This document shows positions 24,876-33,552 of a stretch of DNA of 64,000 nt, one piece after another. The stretch lies in NCBI RefSeq assembly GCF_014931605.1, contig NZ_CP053382.1, forward strand, positions 3,658,001 through 3,722,000, in the 5' to 3' direction. The first letter of the stretch is position 1. Each line of letters starts with the position of its first letter. The position numbers were made by a program, and so were the translations under genes. The stretch comes from Halomonas sp. MCCC 1A13316. Its GTDB lineage: Bacteria; Pseudomonadota; Gammaproteobacteria; Pseudomonadales; Halomonadaceae. Under the pieces are notes generated by a model. The model was not told the origin of the DNA, searched no databases, and worked only from the letters and a program-made list of their open reading frames with translations.

Positions 24876-25690
24876 AGGCCTATCTCTGCTATGAGTGGAA
24901 CATGATCGGAGAGATGCGACCACGGCTTGCGATAAAGGGCCCTGGGGTTGCGACAAGAGGCGTGGCGGACGTATATCCGGTCCAGGCACAGCAGGGGCCA
25001 GCGCGCCGGGAACGTTTTTGCCGGCCCTCCTTTGCAGTCCACGAACGCCTCGCGCAGCCCGCACTCGGTCAGCACCGCGTCAGCTTTCAATTGCCAGTCG
25101 TTGAAATCTCCCGCGACGATGACCGTCTTATCATCGGGTATCGAGTCCAGTAGTTGACATAACAATCTCAGCTGCAGCAGGCGATGTTTCTGGCGCAGCC
25201 CAAGATGGACGCAGACCGCGTGCACCGTGGGCTGACCGGGAACCGCCAACTGGCAGTGAAGGAGCCCACGCCTTTCCGTGCCGTGGATAGTGACATCCCT
25301 GTTTTCGTAATGAAGAATCGGGTAGCGGGACAGCAGGGCATTGCCATGGTCGCCGTCGGGGTAAACGGCGTTGCGCCCATAGGCGAAGTCGGGCCACATG
25401 GTATCGGCCAGATACTCATACTGCGGCACGCCCGGCCAGTCATGGTAGCGAAGGGAGTGTTTCTTGTGTTCGCCGTGTACTTCCTGCAGGAACACCATAT
25501 CGGCCGATAGGGTGGTCACGGCATCGCGCAGCTCCGGCAGGATATGACGACGATTGAACACGTTGAAGCCTTTGTGCACGTTGATCGTCATTACCTGCAG
25601 CGACTTTACCGGCGCTGCCTGCTGAATCTCCCGTTGCGGCGTCCTGTCCGTCACGCTCACTACTGACATCCTTTTCCCGCTGATTGACAT
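24872..25690 (-). CDS. ybhP: YbhP-like endonuclease/exonuclease/phosphatase family protein
   Basis: A 272-residue EEP-superfamily metal-dependent hydrolase: TINVHKGFN, VFLQEVHGEH (metal Glu), HLGLRQKHR, VAGDFNDW and the final SDHVPLIAE are the canonical Asn, Glu, Asp-Asn and Asp-His positions. It is the first gene of the operon with clsB and ybhN, with a 4-base overlap to clsB. The substrate is unknown; a phospholipid head-group or phosphodiester is possible from context. Confidence 0.88.
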   Translation of the reverse strand: MSISGKRMSVVSVTDRTPQREIQQAAPVKSLQVMTINVHKGFNVFNRRHILPELRDAVTTLSADMVFLQEVHGEHKKHSLRYHDWPGVPQYEYLADTMWPDFAYGRNAVYPDGDHGNALLSRYPILHYENRDVTIHGTERRGLLHCQLAVPGQPTVHAVCVHLGLRQKHRLLQLRLLCQLLDSIPDDKTVIVAGDFNDWQLKADAVLTECGLREAFVDCKGGPAKTFPARWPLLCLDRIYVRHASCRNPRALYRKPWSHLSDHVPLIAEIGL

Positions 25691-25833
25691 GGCGCTTCCG
25701 GCCATTCGCTCGAAGAAAGCTTAGCAGTAGAAGCCGAGACAGACGCAAATCCGATGGCTCTCTTCACTCCGACTTGCCCCTGTCCGAAATTGCTGGTGGG
25801 ATACGAGCCGTCGCCCGACGAAGGAGTGAGCGA

Positions 25834-26058
25834 GTGAAGCCCGAAGACTTGGAAAAGCTGGTCATCCGCAGGATGCCGTTCGGCAAGTACGAAGGCCGGT
25901 TGATCGCCGACCTCCCAGGGCCCTACCTCAACTGGTTCGCCCGGGAGGGCTTCCCACCCGGCGAGATCGGCCAGTTGCTGCATCTGATGCACGAGATCGA
26001 TCACAATGGCCTTGGCCCGCTGCTCGATCCGCTGCGCCGAGACGAACAGCGTGACTAG
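25834..26058 (+). CDS. DUF3820 family small protein
   Basis: A 74-residue protein (MPFGKYEGRLIADLPGPYLNWFAREGFP, LLHLMHEIDHNGL) matching DUF3820, related to a quorum-sensing-regulated factor of Pseudomonas. The GTG start at 25834 has AAGGAG 7 bases upstream. Its end overlaps by 4 bases the end of the convergent gene at 26055. Confidence 0.85.
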   Translation: MKPEDLEKLVIRRMPFGKYEGRLIADLPGPYLNWFAREGFPPGEIGQLLHLMHEIDHNGLGPLLDPLRRDEQRD

Positions 26059-26396
26059 CGCCCATCTCGAGCGGCCAGCGCACGCTGTAACTCCACGCGA
26101 TACGCCTCGGCATGCCGGGAGGGGTCGACAGGGAAGCGGCCCAATGCCACGGCCAGCTCGAAGAAGCCTGGCGCCGGGAGGTTGCCTTGCCTGCTTACTA
26201 CCAGTGCAGCGATGAAAGGGCGTCCCAGCTCGCCATCTTCGCGCATCAGTGCTTCGAGCGCCTGGGCGACACGCTGGATGGTACGCGGCGGCGTGAATCC
26301 CAGCGCTTCGGCGAGCTGCTGGTAGGTCATCGGCAGCGAGGCCGTAGGGGCGGCTTCGAGCAGATGGCGGGCCTGGCGTGCGTTAATCCCGCACAT
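26055..26396 (-). CDS. Conserved hypothetical protein
   Basis: A 113-residue protein of mixed helical character (MCGINARQARHLLEAAP, SLPMTYQQLAEALGF, RTIQRVAQALEALMRED, PAPGFFELAVALG). The segment around residues 20-45 could form a helix-turn-helix-like fold. I do not recognise the family. The ATG at 26396 has AAGG 9 bases upstream and overlaps the end of the DUF427 gene by 14 bases, so the two are probably coupled. Confidence 0.65.
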   Translation of the reverse strand: MCGINARQARHLLEAAPTASLPMTYQQLAEALGFTPPRTIQRVAQALEALMREDGELGRPFIAALVVSRQGNLPAPGFFELAVALGRFPVDPSRHAEAYRVELQRALAARDGR

Positions 26397-26760
26397 GCTG
26401 ATCGACCTTCTGCGTATCGAAGGCAAGCTTCCCGGCTATCGCCGACATGGCTTCGAATGGCGTTTCGTAGCTCCAGGCGACATCGCGCAGGCTTTCACCG
26501 TCGAGGACGACCGAGAAATAGTTGGCGTCGCCCTTGAACGGGCAGTGCGTGACGGTATCGGTACGCTGGAGACGCGCCATGTCCACGTCCTCCCACGGCA
26601 GGTACAGCCGGGGCGGATAGCCGGTTTCGCGCAGCTCAAGGGCATTGCGGGTGTCGGCGAGGAGCACATCGCCGACCCGCACCTGCACTCGCCGGTCGTG
26701 CGAGTGCAGGGAAATACGTCCCTTCGGGTCGTGATTCGAATCGTGTGAAGACGTTGTCAT
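26383..26760 (-). CDS. DUF427 domain protein
   Basis: A 125-residue beta-rich protein with the DUF427 pattern RVGDVLLADTRNALEL, YPPRLYLPWEDVDM, THCPFKGDANYFSV and DVAWSYETP. The function of the family is unknown. It lies 11 bases after the SDR gene on the same strand and overlaps the hypothetical gene downstream, which suggests a three-gene unit. Confidence 0.9.
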   Translation of the reverse strand: MTTSSHDSNHDPKGRISLHSHDRRVQVRVGDVLLADTRNALELRETGYPPRLYLPWEDVDMARLQRTDTVTHCPFKGDANYFSVVLDGESLRDVAWSYETPFEAMSAIAGKLAFDTQKVDQHVRD

Positions 26761-26771
26761 GTGTCACCTCG

Positions 26772-27818
26772 TTACGGGCCGCCGCTGCCGCCCGTGGCGC
26801 CATAGACTTGGCCGGTGGCGTAGCTGGACTCCTGCGAGGCGAGCAGCACATAGACGCCGGAGAGTTCCACCGGTTGGCCGGGGCGGCCCATTGGCGTTTC
26901 CTTACCGAAGCTGGTCACGTTCTCCTGGGGCTGGCCGCCGCTCGGCTGCAGAGGGGTCCAGAACGGACCGGGGGCAACGGCGTTTACTCGGATGCCCTGG
27001 CCGGCGACCTGCTTGGCCAGGCATTGGGTGAAGTTGACGATCGCCGCCTTGGTCATCGAGTAATCGAGCAATATTTCGGGTGGATCGTAGGCTACCACCG
27101 AAGCGGTGTTGATGATCGAGGCTCCCGCTTCGAGATGCGGCATGGCCGCCTGGGTGATCCATAGCATGGCATAGAGGTTCGTTTTCAGGGTGGCGTCGAA
27201 GTCCTCGGTGGTAATGTCACTGATCGAGGGCTTCCACTGCTGTCGGGCGGCATTGTTGACCAGAATGTCGAGTCCGCCGAGCTGCTCCACCGCAGATTCG
27301 ACCAGCTCGCGACAGAAGGACTCCTCGCGGATGTCGCCGGGAATGGCCACGGCCGTGCGTCCTTCCGCCTCGACCAGTTCGATCACTTCGCGGGCGTCCG
27401 ACTCCTCCGCTTCCAGATAGTTGATCGCCACGTCGGCTCCTTCTCGAGCATAGGCGATCGCGGCGGCCCGGCCGATGCCGGAATCGCCGCCGGTGATCAG
27501 CGCCTTGCGCCCCGTCAACCGGCCGCTGCCGCGGTAGCTCTCTTCGCCATGGTCCGGGCGCGGCTCCATCTCGCTGGCCAACCCCGGCCACTCCTGCGGC
27601 TGCTCGGGAAATGGCGGGCTGGGATACTGCTCGGTGGGGTCCTGCTTCTGCAGCAAGGAACCGCCCCCGGCTGCGGCGCCCTGCCCTTCGGCTCGTGAAG
27701 TAGACGGCAACGACTGCTGGCCAAGTGCCGGCCCGGCCATTGCCGCGGCGGCCACTCCCGAGGCCAGGCCACCGACGATGTGCCGGCGTGTGGGGTCGAA
27801 AGCTTGATCGGATGGCAT
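26772..27818 (-). CDS. YghA-like SDR oxidoreductase with Tat signal peptide
   Basis: A 348-residue short-chain dehydrogenase. The first 35 residues form a twin-arginine signal (TRRHIVGG, hydrophobic core, PALGQQ). A Gly/Ser-rich linker and the YghA-type pre-domain (PFPEQPQEWPGL) follow, then the Rossmann motif TGGDSGIGRA, NNAAR and the active-site pair YSMTK. Export by Tat would mean folding with NAD(P) bound before transport to the periplasm. Substrate unknown; related proteins are annotated as glucose/ribitol dehydrogenases. Confidence 0.88.
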   Translation of the reverse strand: MPSDQAFDPTRRHIVGGLASGVAAAAMAGPALGQQSLPSTSRAEGQGAAAGGGSLLQKQDPTEQYPSPPFPEQPQEWPGLASEMEPRPDHGEESYRGSGRLTGRKALITGGDSGIGRAAAIAYAREGADVAINYLEAEESDAREVIELVEAEGRTAVAIPGDIREESFCRELVESAVEQLGGLDILVNNAARQQWKPSISDITTEDFDATLKTNLYAMLWITQAAMPHLEAGASIINTASVVAYDPPEILLDYSMTKAAIVNFTQCLAKQVAGQGIRVNAVAPGPFWTPLQPSGGQPQENVTSFGKETPMGRPGQPVELSGVYVLLASQESSYATGQVYGATGGSGGP

Positions 27819-27865
27819 TGCGGCACCTCCCTGTCGTGCAGTTGCGACGATTTCTCACTAAGACC

Positions 27866-28024
27866 CTAGCCCGAGCCGACAGGAATACAATCTGCGTGCG
27901 GTAACCGAATGTTGCGAAACAGCACGCCTCCCACCGCCAGCAGTGCCGAGGCGTAGAATCCCGTCAGGGCGATAGCATGACCGACCGTCCATGGGTCCAT
28001 GTCGAGCGATGCTGTCCCAACCAT
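27866..28024 (-). pseudogene. CopD-like copper resistance protein, N-terminal remnant
   Basis: A perfect AGGAG site precedes an ATG at 28024, and 52 codons follow before a TAG. The start (MDPWTVGHAIALTGFYASALLAVGG, then VLFRN) matches the first membrane helix of CopD-type copper proteins, which normally have eight helices. Everything after the first helix is missing. The neighbours are unrelated to copper. Confidence 0.55.
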
Positions 28025-28080
28025 CGCCTACTCCTGGATCGTGAAGCAGTATCCACCCGACATGGAATGGCCGTCTTCAC

Positions 28081-29370
28081 TCAGGAAGGGTGTCGCTGCT
28101 GACCCTCTTCTTGGCCCTTGCCGTCGAGACCCTCTTCGGGTTTGGCCGACCCCTGGTGTGTCAGGCGTTCAGCCTGATCGAGCCGCGGATGGTTGTCGAG
28201 GAACGCCCGATGCGGGTCCGGCAAGGTGTCCAGCGCTTGGAGAGTGTATTTGAGCACATGGATAGCGGCCAGCACGTCCTGAGTGTTGCCGGTCTCGGAG
28301 ATGGTGTGCATGTTGCGAATGGGGAAACCGATGGAGGTAGCGGCGCAATCGATGGCGGCCAGCACGCCGGCCATCCCATCAGTACCGGTATCGGCGCCGA
28401 CGATGTCGCGCTGCATGGGGATACCGTGTTCTCTGGCGCTGGCTTCGACGATACGGTTGAGCTGCTCGCTGGCAATCGCGCCCACCGACATGGTGAAGCC
28501 CTTGCCCATCTCCAGCGGCTGCATGCGCCGCTCGCCGATGCCGGGGGCGGCCACGTAGTCATGATTCACGTCTACGCCGATCACTACGTCGGGTTCGAGC
28601 TCACCGGCCAGCACGCGGCTGCCGAAGCGGCCGATCTCCTCGTAGCTGGCGATGGCAAACAGTATTCGCACCTTCTCGGTACCACCGGCCTCGGCGATCA
28701 GCCGTGCCACTTCGGCGGTGACGAAACAGCCCAGGCCGTTGTCCAGGTAGGCGCCGTAGAAGGTGTCGGGGCTGAAGCCGTGGCGGATGGGGCGGTCGAA
28801 GAGGATCGAGTCGCCGGGTCGCACACCGAGGTTGAGCACCTGCTGCTTCTTGTTCTCGCCGTGGATCTGCAGGTCGAGGTAGATCTGCTCCTTCTTGATG
28901 CCTTTGCTGCCTTCGCGCTGGGCCGCGTCAGAGAAGTGAATGGCACCCAGTGCCTCCACGGTACCGCCCTGGATGATGCGGTAGCGGCCCGGCCGCTCCG
29001 GGTCCTCGCTGAACAGCTTGACCTCGTGACCGACCAGTACGTTGGGCAGGAAGGCATCGGTGTTGATCCAGATCTTGCCGTCGTCGCCAATGCTGCGCAC
29101 CTGCATGCGGATCTTGTCGGCGTGACCGATGAGCATCACTTTGAACAGGTCGTCGCGGCCCGGGTGGGTATCCCACACCACGCCGGCATGCCCCTTGTAC
29201 TGGTGCATGTGCCAACCCTCGGGAGCGAAGCTCTCGAAATGGGGCTTGAGCACACTGTATGTCATTGCCCCCTCCAGCCCCACGGGGCTGGGCGCATCCA
29301 GGATGCGTTGCATCAGGGTGAACTGCGTTTGCGGCATGGGCTCGGCCCAAGGCTTTTGCGTCTCGCTCAT
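28081..29370 (-). CDS. M42 family metallopeptidase (FrvX-like aminopeptidase)
   Basis: A 429-residue cytoplasmic dizinc aminopeptidase. Zn-ligand and catalytic segments of M42 are visible: IGHADKIR, YLDNGLGCFV, the Glu pair in ASYEEIG and the Asp in GVDVNHDY, followed by IGFPIRNMHTISE. The central PDZ-like insertion characteristic of M42 (residues about 85-190) is present. A hydrophilic tail of about 30 residues ends the protein. Substrates are unblocked peptides; specificity is not evident. Confidence 0.85.
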   Translation of the reverse strand: MSETQKPWAEPMPQTQFTLMQRILDAPSPVGLEGAMTYSVLKPHFESFAPEGWHMHQYKGHAGVVWDTHPGRDDLFKVMLIGHADKIRMQVRSIGDDGKIWINTDAFLPNVLVGHEVKLFSEDPERPGRYRIIQGGTVEALGAIHFSDAAQREGSKGIKKEQIYLDLQIHGENKKQQVLNLGVRPGDSILFDRPIRHGFSPDTFYGAYLDNGLGCFVTAEVARLIAEAGGTEKVRILFAIASYEEIGRFGSRVLAGELEPDVVIGVDVNHDYVAAPGIGERRMQPLEMGKGFTMSVGAIASEQLNRIVEASAREHGIPMQRDIVGADTGTDGMAGVLAAIDCAATSIGFPIRNMHTISETGNTQDVLAAIHVLKYTLQALDTLPDPHRAFLDNHPRLDQAERLTHQGSAKPEEGLDGKGQEEGQQRHPS

Positions 29371-29492
29371 ATGGCTTCCTTTCTCGACGGTTCAGGATAC
29401 GTTCAGCGTAGTTTGCCAGATGTCGTGCGGCATGGCCCGGCAGCGCCGGTCGCGACAAAAGGCGGTACTGCCGTCTTTTCGAACCCATGATA

Positions 29493-29518
29493 AAGGCAAG
29501 GCCTGGTGGCCTTGCCTT
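29493..29518 (-). terminator. Terminator hairpin for the PRC-barrel gene
   Basis: AAGGCAAGGCC and GGCCTTGCCTT form a perfect 11-base stem with a TGGT loop. Read leftward it follows the PRC-barrel stop at 29558 and is trailed by TTTATC, a short U tract. It separates that gene from the M42 peptidase. Confidence 0.7.
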
Positions 29519-29557
29519 CGCGATCGCCAGCGGCGTTGTCTATCCAAACGGGAAAGC

Positions 29558-30226
29558 CTAGCGCTCCATCGCTTCCGTCAGGGTCATGTCGCCGTCCACC
29601 TCGCTGTAGCGGCCCTCATCGTAATCGGTGGCCAGATCATCGAGCTCATCCTTACCGATGATGTCCTGCAGTACCAGTTGCTCGCCCTTGAACTGCATAT
29701 TGCTCAGCGGCAGGGCAACATCGGAGGCGCCGAAGATCCAGAAGCCACCCACCGAGACGACGGCATGCAGGTCGCCGGCGTCCTTGTGTCGCAGTACCTT
29801 TTCGACTTTGCCGAGTGTCTCGTCTTCGGCATTAACGATGGTCTTGCCCTCGACCTCACTGACCTGCATGGAAGCGATTGATGAATCGAGTGTTGCAGCT
29901 TCCGGCTCCATCTCCTCGAAGCCAGACGCAGTATCATTCCCAGCGGTCCGGCCCGCCTGCTGGTCGGCGGCGGCCTGCTCGTCCTCGGCGGCCTGCTCCG
30001 CATCGGGTTCGGTTGAAGTCGCCTGCTCTCCGGGGTCGGTCTTAATCTCCGCATCGTCATTGGCTCCCTGGGTTTCCCCGGTAGATTGGTCGCCCTCACC
30101 GCCGGCCTCGGCCTGGGAGCCTCGGGCATCGTCGCTGAGGTCAGCCTCGTGGTCTTGAGCCAGAGCGCCGTTGATGAGCCCGACGGAGAGAGCGCCGATG
30201 GCGATAGCCAGTAATGTCTTTTTCAT
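29558..30226 (-). CDS. Secreted PRC-barrel domain protein with acidic linker
   Basis: A 222-residue protein starting with a Sec signal peptide (MKKTLLAIAIGALSVGLINGALAQ). Residues about 25-110 are a disordered, strongly acidic Asp/Glu/Gln/Ala-rich linker, and residues about 125-205 form a PRC-barrel (VEGKTIVNAEDETLGKVEKVL, AVVSVGGFWIFG). The start has GGAGG. The acidic region fits a periplasm exposed to high salt. Function unknown; PRC-barrels often mediate binding. Confidence 0.85.
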   Translation of the reverse strand: MKKTLLAIAIGALSVGLINGALAQDHEADLSDDARGSQAEAGGEGDQSTGETQGANDDAEIKTDPGEQATSTEPDAEQAAEDEQAAADQQAGRTAGNDTASGFEEMEPEAATLDSSIASMQVSEVEGKTIVNAEDETLGKVEKVLRHKDAGDLHAVVSVGGFWIFGASDVALPLSNMQFKGEQLVLQDIIGKDELDDLATDYDEGRYSEVDGDMTLTEAMER

Positions 30227-30328
30227 TGGCACTTTCCTCCTTGGGTGGGCCATTGGTTTAGATTAGGCAGCGCCGATTACAAGCAGCCGGAACATAACGG
30301 AGCGAAACGTTAACGAAGGGATGCTGGC

Positions 30329-30817
30329 TCATGCCTCGGGATGGACATAACCGCGCCACCCCTGGCCGGTACCGAGATGAGTGGCCTCGCCGATAACATC
30401 CGGCCGATGCGGCGATACGATGCCACGTCCCTGCCGGGTGCCCATATGCGTGGCTACCATGCGCTGCGGCGCCTCCTGACGAGCCGGAATCGTCGTACCA
30501 CGCGGCACCGGCAGGCCAGCGTTGCCCGCAAGGGAATGTCCAGACGAGCCGGAGCGTAGCTGGGAGACCATCAGCCAGCCCAGCCCGACCCCGGTCACCA
30601 GCACAGGCATGGGATGCTCGCGGATCGAACGGCTCAGGCTATCGAAAAAGCCCTGTCCTACTCCGTTGCGCGCGGGCATATAGGCCGAGACGCTACGCTT
30701 GAGTTGAGCTGGCGAGAGCCGGCTCTCGAGCTCATGCAGGGTGTCGTTAAGATGGGTGCGGGATTGACGAATATCGGTCTCCAGTTCGTCTACCCGGGGT
30801 TGCTGATAACGGCTCAT
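30329..30817 (-). CDS. DUF3618 domain protein
   Basis: A 162-residue protein. Residues 1-45 match DUF3618 (VDELETDIRQSRTHLNDTLHELESRLSP), followed by a short helix-forming segment (HPMPVLVTGVGLGWLMV) that may anchor it in the inner membrane and a Gly/Arg-rich tail. The tail repeats the element THMGTRQGRG and THLGTGQGWRG. AAGGAGG precedes the ATG at 30817. Function unknown; such proteins often accompany envelope stress genes. Confidence 0.8.
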   Translation of the reverse strand: MSRYQQPRVDELETDIRQSRTHLNDTLHELESRLSPAQLKRSVSAYMPARNGVGQGFFDSLSRSIREHPMPVLVTGVGLGWLMVSQLRSGSSGHSLAGNAGLPVPRGTTIPARQEAPQRMVATHMGTRQGRGIVSPHRPDVIGEATHLGTGQGWRGYVHPEA

Positions 30818-30935
30818 GTTCACGCCTCCTTGGCTCACCATTGTAGTGATCTTCCATGACTTCAAGCTGGCCCTGGTAGTGGGCTTCGTCAAGTCACCGC
30901 CGTGCCCTGGCAATATGCCAGCGATGCCAGCGCTC

Positions 30936-31262
30936 TCATGCTGCTACACCTTCAAGAGTCTGTTCGATGGCTTCACCGCTAGCAGGGCGCACTAGCCGAG
31001 CCACCTCTTCGCCGTCCTGAAGGAATACCAGCGTGGGCCACAGCTTGATGCGAAAAGCCCGTCCCAGACGCCGCCCCGGTCCGTCTTCGACTTTGAGATG
31101 ATGCACGTCGTGGCGACGCGCCAAGGCCCGCTCGAGCCCAGGCTGGGCTATCTGGCAGTAGCCGCACCAGGGAGTGCCGAACTCGAGAACGGTAACTCCC
31201 GCCAGGGAACGTACCTCCTCGAGGCTTGGCGCCGATGCCATGTAATCGACCTGCATGGTCAT
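30936..31262 (-). CDS. Thioredoxin family protein (CGYC active site)
   Basis: A 108-residue thioredoxin fold with active site TPWCGYCQIA and the cis-Pro in IKLWPTLVFLQDGEEV. There is no signal peptide from the ATG at 31262, which has AAGGAGG, so it is cytoplasmic. The CGYC dipeptide differs from the CGPC of classical thioredoxin and suggests a different redox potential. It is the last identified gene of a leftward cluster with DUF3618 and PRC-barrel genes. Confidence 0.9.
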   Translation of the reverse strand: MTMQVDYMASAPSLEEVRSLAGVTVLEFGTPWCGYCQIAQPGLERALARRHDVHHLKVEDGPGRRLGRAFRIKLWPTLVFLQDGEEVARLVRPASGEAIEQTLEGVAA

Positions 31263-31406
31263 GCTATTTCCTCCTTGGTGAGCCTTGAGGAAACGATAGC
31301 AGCCACCTGCATTGCGAGATGTTGCAAAATGCATCTCCAGATGCGGCAGGCCGGTGCCTACATGGATATGCTAGGGGGTATCGTTCTAATGCTAACGGGG
31401 TAAGCC

Positions 31407-32183
31407 ATGTCCGCTCTGAATCGTCAACGCCGTCAACGCGGCGGGCGGTGGCCGACACGCATCGCCGGGTTCAGCGTACTGTTGCTGGTATTGGCAGCGT
31501 TGCTGCTGGCCGGTGCCGGCCCCGCCTACCGGCTGGACCTGCTGGCGTTGGGTGGCGCCTTCAAAATGCTGCGTTTAGGCGGCCTGGCGGGGCTGGGCGC
31601 CATCGCGGTCGCTCTGCTGGCACTGCTAGTGGCGCTGCTGTGTCGTCGCAAGGGCGTCGTCTGGATGGCGTTGTTCACGACCGCCGCCACCGTGGCGCTG
31701 TTGGCGATACCCTGGATGTATTGGCAGCGTGCCCAATCGGCGCCGCCGATCCACGACATCACCACCGACCTGGAGAATCCCCCGGAATTCGTGGCCCTGG
31801 CCCCCGCTCGCGAGGCCGCTCCCAACGCCGTCGACTATCCCGGCGAATCGTTCGCGCGTCGTCAGCGCGAGGCCTACCCCGACATTCAATCGCGTCATTT
31901 CCCCCTGCCCCTGGCGACGGTGCGCGCCGCCGCCGAAGCCGCCGTACTGGACATGGGCTGGAAAATCGCCGACATCAATATCGACGAGGTGGATACCATC
32001 GAGGCCACCGCAACGACTACCTGGTTCGGTTTCACAGACGACGTGGTGGTCCGCCTGACCCAGGAGCCCGACGGCATCCGGGTCGACGTGCGTTCGGCCT
32101 CGCGCCTGGGGCGCGGCGATGCGGGCGCCAATGCGCAACGGATTCGCGACTATTTCGAAGCGCTGCAACAGCGCACCGGCTAA
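31407..32183 (+). CDS. DUF1499 family membrane protein
   Basis: A 258-residue protein with three N-terminal membrane helices (about residues 18-40, 55-80 and 83-103) and a soluble C-terminal DUF1499 domain (residues about 115-255: PPIHDITTDLENPPEFVAL, MGWKIADINIDEVDTIEAT, FGFTDDVVVRL, RVDVRSASRLGRGD). Function of the family is unknown. Divergent from the thioredoxin gene across 144 bases. Confidence 0.88.
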   Translation: MSALNRQRRQRGGRWPTRIAGFSVLLLVLAALLLAGAGPAYRLDLLALGGAFKMLRLGGLAGLGAIAVALLALLVALLCRRKGVVWMALFTTAATVALLAIPWMYWQRAQSAPPIHDITTDLENPPEFVALAPAREAAPNAVDYPGESFARRQREAYPDIQSRHFPLPLATVRAAAEAAVLDMGWKIADINIDEVDTIEATATTTWFGFTDDVVVRLTQEPDGIRVDVRSASRLGRGDAGANAQRIRDYFEALQQRTG

Positions 32184-32287
32184 GGCTCGTGCTGAAGGCG
32201 TTGCCTTGCTGACATTCACATCGCCAACTATGTTGAAGCCGCTGACGGGTTGATATTGATCCGTCGCAGGGAGGCGTGGAGGCGAGT

Positions 32288-32902
32288 GTGAGCCAGGCAG
32301 AAACGGACCAGCAACAAGAGCCGCACAATCTCGAGCAGATGCTCGATCGATTCACGCAGGCCAAGCGTGTCGAAGACAGCGACCGAGTCACCTTGGGCAA
32401 TGTATTGAATGAAGTCGGCCGCCGGTCTTTTGCCCCCCTATTGCTGGTAGCCGGCGTGATTACCGTGCTTCCTGTGGTTGGGGACATCCCCGGCGTTCCC
32501 ACCCTGATGGCGCTGTTGGTCTTGCTGGTTGCCGTACAACTTCTGTTTCGAGCGCACCATTTCTGGATTCCCAAGTTCCTGTTGAACCGGTCCGTCTCAA
32601 AGAAAAAGCTCGACAAGGCAGTCAGTTGGAGCCGTCGACCCGCTCGGTTCCTGGATAAATTCCTCAAGCCGCGATTAACCTTCCTGACACACGGGCCGGG
32701 AGTCGTGGCCGTTGCCCTGGCCTGCATCGTCATTGCCCTGGCCATGCCGCCGATGGAGGTCGTGCCGTTCACGGCCAACGGCGCCGGCCTGGCCCTCACG
32801 CTATTCGCGCTGTCACTCATGGCGCATGACGGTCTGCTGGCGGCGTTGGCATTTGCCGTGACGCTGGCCACGCTGATCTTCGTCTACCAGGGGCTTTTCT
32901 AG
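32288..32902 (+). CDS. ExoD family exopolysaccharide-synthesis-type membrane protein
   Basis: A 204-residue protein with an N-terminal soluble part and about four helices, matching ExoD (SFAPLLLVAGVITVLPVVGDIPGVPT, KFLLNRSVSKKKLDKAVSW, FLTHGPGVVAVALAC, MPPMEVVPFTANGAG). ExoD affects exopolysaccharide in rhizobia by an unknown mechanism. The GTG at 32288 is favoured by GGAGG 5 bases upstream, over the GTG at 32276. Its 3' end overlaps the SCO gene by 4 bases. Confidence 0.85.
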   Translation: MSQAETDQQQEPHNLEQMLDRFTQAKRVEDSDRVTLGNVLNEVGRRSFAPLLLVAGVITVLPVVGDIPGVPTLMALLVLLVAVQLLFRAHHFWIPKFLLNRSVSKKKLDKAVSWSRRPARFLDKFLKPRLTFLTHGPGVVAVALACIVIALAMPPMEVVPFTANGAGLALTLFALSLMAHDGLLAALAFAVTLATLIFVYQGLF

Positions 32903-33552
32903 CCCTGGGCCAGAAGCCTGCGCAGATCGCTCAGCACATCCTCTCTCTCATCGTCCTGGCGGATGAGCAGTTGCGCCTCGCCGTTGCGAGCGAAGGCGAA
33001 GATCGCGCTGGGGTGGGAGACCATGTAGTACCCTTCACTATCCTTCTCGCCATAGCCGTAGGTCACACGGTAGCGGCGCGTTAGCGCATCCAACTGGTCT
33101 TCACTGCCGGTGAGGCCGACGAACTCGGGACCGAAGTTCTCGGTGTACTCACGCAGGGTCTCGGGATCGTCACGGGCTGGGTCCACTGAGACGAAAAGCA
33201 CCTGCAGGTCGTCGCGTGCCTCTTCGTCCAGCTCGCCCATGATCGAGTCGAGATGCGCCATCGTCGCCGGACAGACGTCATGACAGTGGGTGAAACCGAA
33301 GAAGAGCAGCGTCGCATCGCCGCGAAAGGTCTGCGCATCGACCTGCTCTCCCGACTCGCCCGTGAGCTGGAACTCGAGCGGCGGCATGAGGCCGGAAATA
33401 TCCTTGGTCTGCCAGCCGGGGTCGGAACAACCGCTCAGCAGTGCACCGAGCGCGAACCATCCCCCCACGAGCGTTGCTTTCGACAGGAGACCTGCCGAGA
33501 AGCGCGAGTGACGTCGTCTCATCGGGCTGGCTGTGTTCATCCTGGTCCTCAT
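32899..33552 (-). CDS. SCO1/SenC family copper chaperone lipoprotein
   Basis: A 217-residue protein with a hydrophobic N-terminus ending in a lipobox (GALLSGCSD) and a thioredoxin-like SCO domain carrying the copper-binding THCHDVCP (Cys-X3-Cys) and the distal His in YMVSHPSA. SCO proteins load CuA of cytochrome oxidase subunit II. The gene overlaps the end of ctaG (ATGA) and stands opposite to coxB. The ATG at 33540, with GAGG, is an alternative start. Confidence 0.9.
   Translation of the reverse strand: MRTRMNTASPMRRRHSRFSAGLLSKATLVGGWFALGALLSGCSDPGWQTKDISGLMPPLEFQLTGESGEQVDAQTFRGDATLLFFGFTHCHDVCPATMAHLDSIMGELDEEARDDLQVLFVSVDPARDDPETLREYTENFGPEFVGLTGSEDQLDALTRRYRVTYGYGEKDSEGYYMVSHPSAIFAFARNGEAQLLIRQDDEREDVLSDLRRLLAQG

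Noticed and set aside
28090..29490. A 466-codon frame opposite the M42 peptidase
   Set aside because: It is antisense to a clear M42 gene, has no family pattern, and reflects the long open antisense frames common in G+C-rich DNA.
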